Notes under the pieces: model-generated
The model's input: only the letters and a program-made list of their open reading frames with translations
Databases searched by the model: none
Told to the model about the DNA's origin: nothing
NCBI GenBank assembly: GCA_903813345.2
Contig: CAIIXF020000007.1
Span: forward strand, 24,601,564 to 24,665,563
Origin: Owenia fusiformis
Lineage: Eukaryota > Annelida > Polychaeta > Sabellida > Oweniidae
DNA length: 64,000 nt
Direction of reading: 5' to 3'
Part shown: positions 36,143-47,100 of the stretch, in pieces
Position numbering within the stretch: the stretch's first letter is position 1
Layout: each line of letters opens with the position of its first letter
Position numbers and translations under genes: made by a program

Positions 36143-36642
36143 NNNNNNNNNNNNNNNNNNNNNNNNNNNNNNNNNNNNNNNNNNNNNNNNNNNNNNNNNN
36201 NNNNNNNNNNNNNNNNNNNNNNNNNNNNNNNNNNNNNNNNNNNNNNNNNNNNNNNNNNNNNNNNNNNNNNNNNNNNNNNNNNNNNNNNNNNNNNNNNNNN
36301 NNNNNNNNNNNNNNNNNNNNNNNNNNNNNNNNNNNNNNNNNNNNNNNNNNNNNNNNNNNNNNNNNNNNNNNNNNNNNNNNNNNNNNNNNNNNNNNNNNNN
36401 NNNNNNNNNNNNNNNNNNNNNNNNNNNNNNNNNNNNNNNNNNNNNNNNNNNNNNNNNNNNNNNNNNNNNNNNNNNNNNNNNNNNNNNNNNNNNNNNNNNN
36501 NNNNNNNNNNNNNNNNNNNNNNNNNNNNNNNNNNNNNNNNNNNNNNNNNNNNNNNNNNNNNNNNNNNNNNNNNNNNNNNNNNNNNNNNNNNNNNNNNNNN
36601 NNNNNNNNNNNNNNNNNNNNNNNNNNNNNNNNNNNNNNNNNN
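36143..36642. other. assembly gap of exactly 500 N
   Basis: The run of N is exactly 500 bases, a conventional placeholder for a join of unknown size. On its left a plus-strand frame is cut in mid-codon. On its right lies a G-rich tandem array that may have defeated assembly. True distance, and even the adjacency of the two sides, are not established. Confidence 0.95.
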
Positions 36643-37760
36643 TGAAATTCAGATTATTTTCTTTTGTTTTTTGGGGGATGTGAGGGGTGGCGAACTCTCT
36701 TAGAAATTTTACAATTTAAAGATGATATTTGGTGCTTCTGGGCACTTTTAAAGTGTATTAGTCAATAAAAACATTGAAAAACAATCACAATTTTTTTCAA
36801 ATTTTGGGGGTGTCAAAGGGGGGGGGGGGTGCCAGAGGGGGAGGTGGGGCTGGGTTGCCAGAGGCTGAGCAAGTGTTTGTCCACCATATCAAAATTTACA
36901 ATATCAAAGTGCTATTCGATGAAGTTTGGGCACTTTAAAAGTGTCTGTGCCTAAAAGTGCCTATTTCCCAAGAAAATTTTACAATTTTAAGGTGCTATTT
37001 GGTTCTTTCTGGGCACTTTCAAAGGGGGTGTTAGGGGGGGGGGGGGTCTGCCAGAGGGGGAGGTGGAGTGGGGATGCCAGAGGGCGAGTAAGTGTTAGTC
37101 TTCCAGAATCATTAACTTTATCAAAGGAGCTATTTGATGATGTCTGGGCAATTTAAAAGTGTCAACACATAAAACAAATTCAGAACTTTTCGATTGTCTG
37201 TGTGTGAGGGGTGGCCCACTCCCCATAGAAAATTTTACAATTTTACGGCGCTATTTGGTGCTTTCTGGGCACTTTCAAAGTGTATGAGTCAATTAAAGAA
37301 TTTGAGAAAATCACAATTTTTTTTTTTGGGGGGAGTCAAGGGGGGGGGGGCGCCAGAGGGGGGGGGGTGCCAGACGGGGGGGAGCAAGAGGGGGGGGGTT
37401 ATGCAAGTGCAAGATGCAAGAGGGAGACAGAAACACTTACCATATCAAGGAGCTATTTGATGATGTCTGGGTACAATTTAAAAGTGTCTGAGACGAAACA
37501 CCAAAATAAATTTAGAACTTTTCCATTGTTTTCTGGGGGGGGGGGGGGGTGTGGCCAATGCCCCAAGAAAATTTTACAATTTTAAGATGCTATTTGGTGC
37601 TTTCTGGGTACTTTCAAAGTGTATGAGTCACTGAAAAAAAATTACAAAAAAATATTTTTCAGAAATTTTTTTTTTTTTCAGAAATTTTTTTTTTCAAATT
37701 TATTTTGGGGGGTGACAAAGGGGGGTGCGGTCGCACCCATCGCACCCCCCCATCTGACGG
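36643..37760. repeat. G-run-rich tandem array, unit ~260-340 bp
   Basis: The block gaaaattttacaattttaag with tgctatttggtgctttctgg recurs at about 36700, 36972, 37229 and 37567. A second block, gctatttgatgatgtctggg, alternates with it at about 36905, 37128 and 37450. Between them are runs of 6 to 13 G, often several close together (about 36816-36850, 37027-37070, 37325-37400, 37535). The array abuts the N gap, so more copies may be missing. The right edge ends in a ggggggtgc...gcaccccc palindrome. The open frames in it are artefacts of the repeats. Confidence 0.85.
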
Positions 37761-38234
37761 CCATGTACATCCCGGTGCTACTGAATATTTGTAATTGCAA
37801 ATCATCATCTTTTGCTGATTTTGCAGCCATTTTCACAAAAATAAAATTGACGCTGCCTGATGTCATCAACCAATATAGTTCGCTATGATACCATGAGTGA
37901 TGTCATGAATCAAAGAAATTTCAAATATGATTCATCATATGACATTGACATCATCTAGTGTTGACAGGGCAACATTAGCTTGTTTTGTATTTTCAAGGAT
38001 ACTTTAAAGAATGTTAAAGTTACCTCTAACCCATATTTTTATCAAGATTTTTCTTTTTCTCAATGCTGCTCTGCATACCCCGACTCGTGTTACTATACTA
38101 ATCATAATTATTTTTTTCTTCAAAGACCTACTCATTTTAATTCAGGATTCAAATGTATTAATAGTGTAGTGAGTGAAAATTGATTGAAAAACCCCAAAAT
38201 TACAGTACTTTTGCAAGAACTTTATGAACGCCCC
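37761..38234. other. non-coding stretch with a possible minus-strand first exon
   Basis: On the minus strand an ATG at 37830 (gaaaATGG) opens MAAKSAKDDDLQLQIFSSTG, preceded by ATTGG and a TGACATCA site. The frame runs straight into the G-rich repeat, and no donor could be fixed. Recorded as unproven. Confidence 0.25.
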
Positions 38235-38460
38235 GTATAATGTAAGAAAAGATGTTTCACTTTTTGTGATTTTATAACATGAGGACTATGGGGAATCTCC
38301 TCGAACTAGAAGTCACATTTTCAAGAAATTTAATTTAAAATTAAAAATTAAAAGTTGATAAAGAGTTTTTGAATACACATTTCTAGTTGTACTGTAAGAT
38401 CAAAATCATATTTATTCCAGGGGGATTTTTAACTTTTCATTTTTCAGCATATTTTTTGAG
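38235..38460 (-). mobile_element. partial copy of the ATGCGAGTAG MITE family
   Basis: Inverse of sequence in the copies at 45306 and 59349: shared words include aatgtgacttctag, gattccccata and aaatcacaaaaagtga. The outer ends are missing, so it is a fragment. Confidence 0.65.
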
Positions 38461-38587
38461 GTATAACTTATTTATAAATAACATTTTTACCTTTCCAATG
38501 GTCTATTCGAGACCCGAGGCAAATCAATAGGGCACTCAAACCAGTGCCTTATTTTACGCGGCCGGTAATCTCAAAATATATATTTAC

Positions 38588-41500
38588 CTTCGACTCATCA
38601 TGGGTCCTGGATCCAAATTTGAACGTGCATGTCTGCTCATCGTAAGGGTATAGTCTATAATCAAAATTACACTGTGTGGTGATTGTGACAATAGATGGAA
38701 CAAATACCACAGTTCCATCATTCAGAATACCAGCATTAATCGAATGTCCCTCGTCCCACATATTCTCCAGTCCTGCACCACTGTAGAAAACAATATCAGG
38801 TCTCCATATTTTCATTACAGGAATGCGAACCATATCAACATCAAATACAGATTGGTCCCACGCTAATGATTTGGCTTTCCATATCTGAAGAACAAAACGT
38901 TCTTTCATATTTTTGTGTCAAAACTGTATTCCGTGTGTAAAACTAAACACCGATCTTCGTTTAATGACTAATGAGGATGTTTGGGGTGTTCTTCCCTTAG
39001 ACAATTCAAGGTTATTTCAAAATAAAATAAAACTTGGCTACAAGAGCTTCAAGGGATTTATACATTTTAAACATGCTCTATACGAAGTATGGAGAGTTTA
39101 AATGTGCATATTTACGACAGGAATTTATTTTCTCAAATTGTTTCCATTCATCTGTGAGAAGAGAGCCCACCGACCACTGACCATGTAGACCCAATTGTGG
39201 AACGTAACTGGTCGGTGATCGGTGGTCGGTCTTTTTCGTAAGCCAACTAAAAGGAGGAGGGAAGTTATCGCAACAGATTTTGGACAGTCATATGTTTGAT
39301 TTTGGCCATTTCCTGGGGATTTAAACAGGTACATATGTTAGGCGAATGCATTACCTCCAGGAAAATCACTTCTAGAGTATCATTACTTTGATGTAGCTGT
39401 TAGCAATCTAGAACAAAAGTAATTGTTTTTAACAAAAAAACAGTTACTTACAAATCTTGGCAATACGCTTGCTCGTATAATGCTTGCAGCTTCGTCCTGT
39501 AATGGAAAACTAATTTTTTACACACTGAACATGATGAATATTTATATATTCAATCCGTATTAGTTCAAATTCCATATTCGTTCAAAGTGTGTATTAATCC
39601 TGAAATAGTCAAAATCCCGTATTCAGTCCAGTTTCCAGTTTACTGTTCTACAATTAGTATTTTTCGTCCGTTTTGAATCCTTTTATTAGTCTTGAAAGTT
39701 AACGACTTACAGTACTACAGACAGATGTATTCAGATTCCTTTAGCTTAACAGGGAGATATTATATTCGTGGAAGATTCTTACTGAAATAAGTTATTGATA
39801 TTCCGAGAGAAATGAGGATCAAATCACGATCGCGAGGACAATATGCAATGACCTAAAAAACATCGAGGGTTGAGGTAGATTATTGCAAACAATTTCATTT
39901 TTTGAAGATAATGACACTTATTTTTCAAATATTTATGAATTTGGACAGGTCTTAGTTGTTGTTTAATAAGCAACACAATGATATCTTACACGGGAAAAAT
40001 CATTTTAGCAATAGCCTAATATAGTCAAGGAAGAGCAATAAGTCCCTTTTTATTGATAATTGACTCCCGGTGATGACTTTCCGTATCTAAAAACGATTAC
40101 CGAAAAAATTCGTTTCCAGTTGATCTCCAGTGTTTATCAGACGTCCTGGAAATTGCATATCATGGACTAGCATTTGACTTACAATATCCAGTATCTGGAT
40201 CAGGGCCATTCCGATGGTCACAGTAACCGTGTCATTTGTAAACTTCACCGGTCTCACTAGAGTGTTGTGATTGGCCGTCAAGTTATTGATGAGATCTGCA
40301 AATGACAAGTTTAGTATATAATGGGTTATGACCATTCTGATTTATCAGAGCCCCTCTTTACCTAACGCTTTTGAGAGGTCAGTATCCCACAGTCTGAACT
40401 ATTCCAAAAGGATAGTAAAGGCTGTGGATCCCACAATGGGTTATAACAGTATACCTCAAACAGGCGAAATGGCAATGGCAAGGAGGATTAGCAGCCATTA
40501 TTCAAACTCGATATTCCGTTGCCTGGCGTGGAACAATTTGGAAAAAATATTTCTATAAGGTTAGTATTTCGTTGAAAGATGGAAATTACGAGTAAAATGG
40601 TAATATTCAAGCTTCCAGAACAAAAAGTTGAAAGAAAAACATTAAGCCTGAACAATAACAAGATCATTTCAACTTAATGAGGTCATATGGTCCATATGGC
40701 TCAAATTTTCTCATGTTAAAAATATCTTCTCTTCAGAAGCTTTCTTGCAAAACCTTTTGAACGACCCTAATTTATATAAACTGGGGATCAACTGGAAACG
40801 AGGACAGCGGGTTTTGTGTACATTAATACGGAATTTAAACATACCATTTATGAAAAATGGTGACCTTGTCCTTTGGGAATGGGGATTTTGTTTCATAGCA
40901 AGTTCGGAGGGCAATACTGCATAGAAAATGCTCAAGGGAGTTGATTCTACTTTCTATCGACACCAAATAAACCTCTGACGATAGAAGAATGAAAAGCCGA
41001 TGTAAAAGAAATTATGGTCCCCTGGGGATTATGGTCCCCTTTCTTAATGGCCCTTACTGGCCCTGATTGTGGATACGATAATAAGGGAAAGAGTTGTATT
41101 TAGGTCACAATATAAATTAATGGAAAGTAGGACCATAATTTGATAGGACCTCCTACCCTTTTACACCGGTTTTGATAATTGGAGTTTCAGAAATGATAAT
41201 TTTTCTAATTTTCACATTTTTGAGAATGTAAACAAATTAAAGGAGGTTGGGATCCTGAAGCTTTTTCATTCTTCTATCGTCAGAGGTGTATTTGGTGTCT
41301 ATAGAAAGTATCTAATTAGTTCCCTTAAGCATGTGCTCGACAATATCGCTATCCGAACTTGCTGGTAGAACTCTCCTTACTTTCTGTACCATTGAGATGC
41401 ATGTTAAATTGACAAAGTTCGAATTAGAATTTCTCAAATCGCAGCCCATCGATTTTCAAAGAATTTCAGAGAAATACAGCAAAGCATCTCACCTCCATGT

Positions 41501-42599
41501 CAAAAAAAGTTCAACAAACTATTCCACGAAAATCAAAAGTTCTGCTCTCTAACATAATACGAGTACCAAAACGTCATCATATTTATGTACATTGACCAAT
41601 TCACCACTTCCAATGTCATCCATCCGCAGAAAATAATCCCAAATATTTTACCGCCGTTCACTGTTATGATCACATGTTTCCCACTTGTTCTGGGCATTAT
41701 ATGTCAGCAAATGAGACTATTCTATCCAAATATGATGCTGCATAATACTATTGAAGTCCCCAGACAGGTTTCTAATAGAACTACTTTCCTCATACCACGA
41801 GATAAACAAACCGAGTAAGGATATTACACTCGCTGTGAAACAAAATCTCAACTTTTATAGCACAAGGCTGCGGCGGATCCAGGAACCAACAGGGGGGGGC
41901 CCAAATTTGAGGTCAGAAAAAAACCTACGGCCCTTGGGCCCCTAAAACCGAAAAGTGGGCCCAAATTTTGAAAATTTGAGGCCCATTTTCTTCAAAATTT
42001 GGCCTAAAATTGAAAAAATAAGGCCTTAGAAGGCCCAATAATGACCAAAAGGCTCACTTTTTTGGCCTAAAACTTTTTGGGGCTTTTTTCTAGGCCAACC
42101 TTGGGGGGGGGGGCGGATCCGCCATAGCAAGGTCACCATTTTTCAGATGGTATGTTATGTTTTATTCCGTATTAATGTAAACATAACCACTAATACGAAA
42201 TGATATATAAACACCACCGTACCCGTTTTAATATTCAACAACACAAAATAACAAAGTTGACTCTCCTTGAGGAACCACTGGGACTATGTATCATCATCCC
42301 AAAATCTGTCCTGATTTGATACATGCTATATTTAACTTGCTATCATCTACTTAAATGTAGCTACCAGATATTCTCCTGAAGGCAAAATATTAATCATGAA
42401 ATATCAGACCTGTTCTAGTTTCCAGTTGATCTCCAGAGAGATATTGTAGGATATTTGCGCAGACGCATTTAGGTAATTCTTACTTACCCTCATCCACACT
42501 CTGTAAAGCCCCTTCAACTGTTCGAATGTGCTGCATAGATAGTATAAAAGCAACAACACTAGCGAATACCCATGCCATTGTCTGGAAATATAGCTTCAT
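38588..42599 (-). CDS. Cys-loop ligand-gated ion channel subunit (nicotinic acetylcholine receptor-like), N-terminal 189 residues
   Basis: Four exons, all with consensus sites and agreeing phases: 42599-42488, 40295-40183, 39496-39452 (the 45-bp exon typical of nicotinic genes) and 38884-38588; 567 coding bases. Residues 1-30 are a signal peptide (MKLYFQTMAWVFASVVAFIL...). The mature part has the family pattern: DLINNLTANHNTLVRPVKF, IGMALIQILDI, a D-E pair at 76-77, KIWRPDIVFY (loop A, Tyr124), and the Cys-loop Cys162-Cys176 with 13 residues between. Sequons are at Asn42 and Asn58. Loop B reads GSRT where the family has GSWT, so the aromatic-cage tryptophan is arginine (183). The exon ends at AAG|gtaaat. 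Loop C and the four membrane segments are not in the 1.9 kb before the assembly gap, so the gene is incomplete here. An acetylcholine-binding protein is the other option. The role would be extracellular ligand sensing in a pentameric channel. Confidence 0.85.
40892..41362. mobile_element. diverged inverted-repeat element in intron 1 of the receptor gene
   Basis: About 40892-41000 (ccgaacttgct inverse, tttctatcgacaccaaataa, acctctgacgatagaagaat) is repeated inverted at about 41260-41362 (cattcttctatcgtcagagg, tatttggtgtctatagaaag, ccgaacttgct). Parts also match 5750-6045. Arms of roughly 105 bp enclose 260 bp with no coding content. Confidence 0.7.
41865..42130. mobile_element. MITE with ggcggatcc ends
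   Basis: Begins ggctgcggcggatccagg with a run of G and ends gggggggggcggatccgcca, an inverted pair. The interior is a series of ggcccaaattt/aaatttgaggccc palindromes. A short non-coding element in intron 1 of the Cys-loop gene. Confidence 0.6.
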
Positions 42600-44108
42600 C
42601 TTGAAGAAGGCCCATCGGAGAACACTCCGGTCTAATTCTCAGTTGTTGTGGTATCATATAACATAACCTCTGACTGTCTATATTGTTTTCTTTTGTTTCT
42701 GTTTGTATATTTCAAAATGTTTAGGGGGCCTTTCAAAAATGTCACAACAAAATGTACCTATAGCGTCTTTTTATAGCACTCCGAGACTGCCTCACAATAA
42801 GGTCTTTGCAGAATTGATTTCAATGTGAATAGTTACATGTATAAGCATATTGCACTATGGGATATAAGAGTGCGTGTTTCAGGGGGCAACGAGGCCTGTA
42901 GAGAGAAAATGGGAAAATTTTAACATTTTCTGAGCTATTAAGGCAACATTTGGCTTAACATCTTCTTTGACATACCTATTTTATTAAAATGTATGGATAA
43001 ACTATCAATTTCAGCATTAAGAAGTGTAAATTAAGTTCAAAGCTTCAAAAAGGGGAAATCCACTTTTATATTTTTAAGATCCACCATGTTTCGAAAGGAA
43101 TATCAGCTGAAATAATGTTTATCGAGGGGATTTCTTTGTAGAAAAAAATCCCGTATGTTTATAACTATAACGGGTGTGCACTACGCACACCTCTATATCA
43201 ATTCCAACGGAACCATCCTTAAAAAATGTTGTTTATATATAAGTAAGTGAATACTTATCTCGTTTAGACATAGTTATTGGATGAGAATCATTATATTATA
43301 TTTGACATAAAGTCATATAACTATTCAATCCACTTTATAAACAAGAAATTTGGAAGTGAGCATAATTTATTCTTGGTGAAAAAAAATATTAGAATTGATC
43401 GATGAAATATACATTTCTATAAGTATAAGTATATATAACGTATGGACCCTTTCTATTAAATATTTCAATCGAAAAGAAAAACAATATTTTATTTCTCTTT
43501 GCTTTTGATATTTTGACTTCAACCCTACTCCGAACCTTAACAAAAGACGTCATTAGGAAAAGGAAAATTATGTATTTTTGATATCTTAGTCTCTATCTTT
43601 ATCATAAATGTTACGTCTAATTTCAACCCATTACTTAGCAATACTTAAAGCAACAACTTCGGGTAATCGAACTACTAAACTTGTTCGTAGTACCCTTCCA
43701 AGTAAGAAAATGAGGTGTCATGAATTGACAATATGACCGATCAATTTCAGCGGAATTCCGACTACAACGCGTGAAATAAGGAAAAGGAAAATAGAAAAAT
43801 CGTACCATTTTGCTACCGAAACGATCCGTTTAGGTAACCTTTACCAGCGTAATTGAGTGGAGTACCAGTGCTCTAGAAACAATTATAATTATTTTTATGA
43901 GGCAGTGTTGAACATAAGCTTGAAACTTCATTTAAAAGCTCTTATTATTTTATTTTTAGGTATTCGTCTTCATTTTTGAAAAAAATAAAGCTCACATTTT
44001 ACAATAAATTGTTAATACTAATCCTAATGACAAAATATTTCTTTGTCCTGGCCTTATATCATCGACTGTAACATTCCGTTGATATCATCTTAATTGAGAA
44101 TGATAACG
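42600..44108. other. intergenic region between the divergent receptor and symporter genes
   Basis: Shared 5' flank of the minus-strand receptor gene and the plus-strand symporter gene. It holds a dispersed repeat copy at about 42881-43150 (agggggcaacgaggcctgta ... gaggggatttctttg) that recurs inverted at 62377-62650. No promoter motif was convincing. Confidence 0.5.
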
Positions 44109-47100
44109 ATGAAGGATAACGCACTTTTATTCACTGTGCTTTTTGGAGGTTTATTCAAAAGTGGAAACGCCGAACTAAATGGAACAAGGTAAGACAATAA
44201 GAAAAGTACATAGAGATTATCCTATATGAGGTTCAGGATATTGGGATTATCCAGAGGCCAATATAATATATTTGCCCGAGGGCCGCAGGTCCCGAGGGAA
44301 AATATATTATATTGGCCAAGGGATAATCCCAATATCCTGAAACGACTATAGGATAATATGTTTATCCCATACCAATCTTGGTCATTTGGTTAACATTGTT
44401 CAATCGTGGAAATATTCTGGAATATTCATGTCCAGTTTTGTTTTCTTGGCCGTGGACGGATTTTCCTGTTCTCTCAAATATTCCCGCATTTATTTTCTCA
44501 AATTTCTCATTGATTAAGTGGATGCTCCTTCTCTTTTTTAAACCATCAAACAGATCCCGATTGTCCGTGTATTCTCCATTGTCGTTTACAGTCATTACGC
44601 GAACGTTACAAATTATGAACAAATATGTGAGCGGCGATTATGACGTAGCGGGCAGATATACTATATCTGCCCGCTCGGAGCGGGACGTAAAGCTATATCT
44701 GCCCGCTGATGAAAATATAAGTTTTTACAAACCGGCTTTATGTACCTATAACACGTCCAAGTATGGGATAAAAGACTATATCCATCATATTCATTTGTCT
44801 CAACTCATTGTGGGAGCCATAGCCTGAAGAATTCCTTAGAGTACAAACTGTAGGATAAAGTCTGTATAGATATCTCTTCTAAGATTAAGATCCATAGGTA
44901 GACTTTCGTATAATAATGATTTCTAGGTATCTAAAATTAAAATGTGAAAACAATGAGAGAGTGACAATACAAAAAGGTAGCAAAAGGTGCCATATAAATA
45001 ACTGTTTTCTTTGGAATTCGAATGAATTTATCGAATAAAGTATTCAATGGGGAATAAAAATCCATTTTCTGAGGCAATAAATATTCGGACATAGATCAGG
45101 ATTCCTCTCAAGTGTTGGATGATGAGAGTCTGATAATCAGAATGATTTCAACGTGTTGCCGTGTCTGCAACAAGTATATATTTTCATGATTATATGTTTT
45201 CTCAATTTAAAACTTGACGTGTCTTTTTCTCCAATTTCGTATAATACGTGCAGAAAGCGCACGATCTCTGATTTCGCAGTGTTGTGTCATGATAATAGAC
45301 TAGATATGCGAGTAGATATAATCAAAAGTCATCAAAAATTCAATCAAACTGATGTCATATTTAGAATCTACATGTAGAATTGCATCTAGAAATGTGGTTT
45401 GGAAAAGAGTTTATCAACTTTGAAAATTTAATTTCCTTTGAAAATGTGACTTCTAGGTCGGGGAGATTCCCCATAGAGCCCATGTTGTAAAATCACAAAA
45501 AGTGAAATATCTTTTCTTGTGTAAGGCAGATAATATTTTCTTTTACTGGGCATATTTTAATTTGTATAACTATCAGATACAAAAGGGTAATATGAAAAGT
45601 GAACCACTAAAACTGATGAATATTCAAGTTTAAGGGAATTTTGTAATACCCTGCCATGTTATTTCCCCCGACTCAGCCACCCGGTTGCGAAACTGGTTAC
45701 TACCTACTCGCATCTGAGTAATTCGTATTCATAAGAGGAGAACCTATATATTTTAGTCTCCAAGCTGAATGAGAAAATAATATAAAAAGTAAAACATAAA
45801 TACAAATAACGATGTAAACAAATACAAAACGTCGACCTCACTTTTCAAGTTTTTTGTTTACGACGATGGATGTGCCTGGTGGATTCACAATAACCCCATC
45901 CCCCTTCAAGACGTTCAATAAGGGTTACGATAAACTTCCCGTATAAAAACAATATATCTGTATGGGTCGAGTCCATACGTTGTGCTAAATACGCAATTGG
46001 TACCGTAAATCTAGATATTTTTTCACACAAACATTTTTTAAACACAAATAGAAGATCCTGAAATTTCACCAATAAAATGTGAAATTGATTTGTCAATATA
46101 AAAATCTCCCTTTGATAAATCCGTGACGATCTATATTAAACATGTGGTCGGATAAACAGGCAGAGGTCATTACACAGTGACTTCCTGCCGGGATCGTGCC
46201 TTTTATACTAAACGGTGAGCATCACAATAAAGGAGCGTTCGATTTGCTAAACGATATGCATTACCCCTAATGACATGACATCTGCGCTCGCCTACAATTA
46301 TTGTTATTGCGGAATATGCCATATACCGCAGGTGAATATGACATATACCGCAGGTGAAAACGTGATACAGAAAGCCTTGATTTGATTGGTTGCGAGAATC
46401 GTCACTAAATGTAAAACTACGCTGGATTACCAATAAAGTTAGTGCGCCGAGTACTAATATATAAATCCTGGATTGATTGAGAAAGTTTATTACGCGAGAT
46501 TGGTGACTAATACTTCTGCTAAGTTAATATATTCGATACACAGTACTGTTGATTCAGTAATCATTATAATAATTTAAAACGTTTTACTTGTTCGTTCAAT
46601 CGATGCCATTGACAATTGCGTACTTCCGTATCGCGTTCTCATTGGTTAGTGTGTATGCCATATACCGCAGGTGAATCTGTCATACACCGCAAGTGAGTAT
46701 GCCATATTCGTAGCGGAATATGACATATTTTTGTATCGTATTTACCGCGTAACAATTATCGCTATTTCACTACTATATCTAACTCCTAGAAATGCATAAG
46801 ATACTGTTTGTCTAATTGTATTGTTTAGTATATTTTTGAAAGTACCTTATTAACATTTAACAGTCATCCGATAAACCATTGATAAGGAACAGACAAATAA
46901 AAACAAATAACACAATCACTACTAATTAATAAGCCAAATTGGTTGCCCATGAACACCAAATGAAGGTATAGTAGAGTGTATTTTTACAAGTCGTATGGGT
47001 CAATGCTGTAGTAGCACTTCAATGATCGACGTAGCAATTAGACAACCTGGCACACCGCAGTCATATCATGCCGCACCGTCAGACTGGCCACATGGTCCCC

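Noticed and set aside
38549-38587. Read-through end of receptor exon 4 (short tail then stop) as a natural C-terminus
   Set aside because: A GT donor sits exactly at the family's exon boundary, and loop C would be missing; splicing onward is more likely.
44362-44827. Opposed 86- and 149-codon frames next to the intron 1 hairpin
   Set aside because: No motif recognised and adjacent to palindromic repeats; probably element debris.
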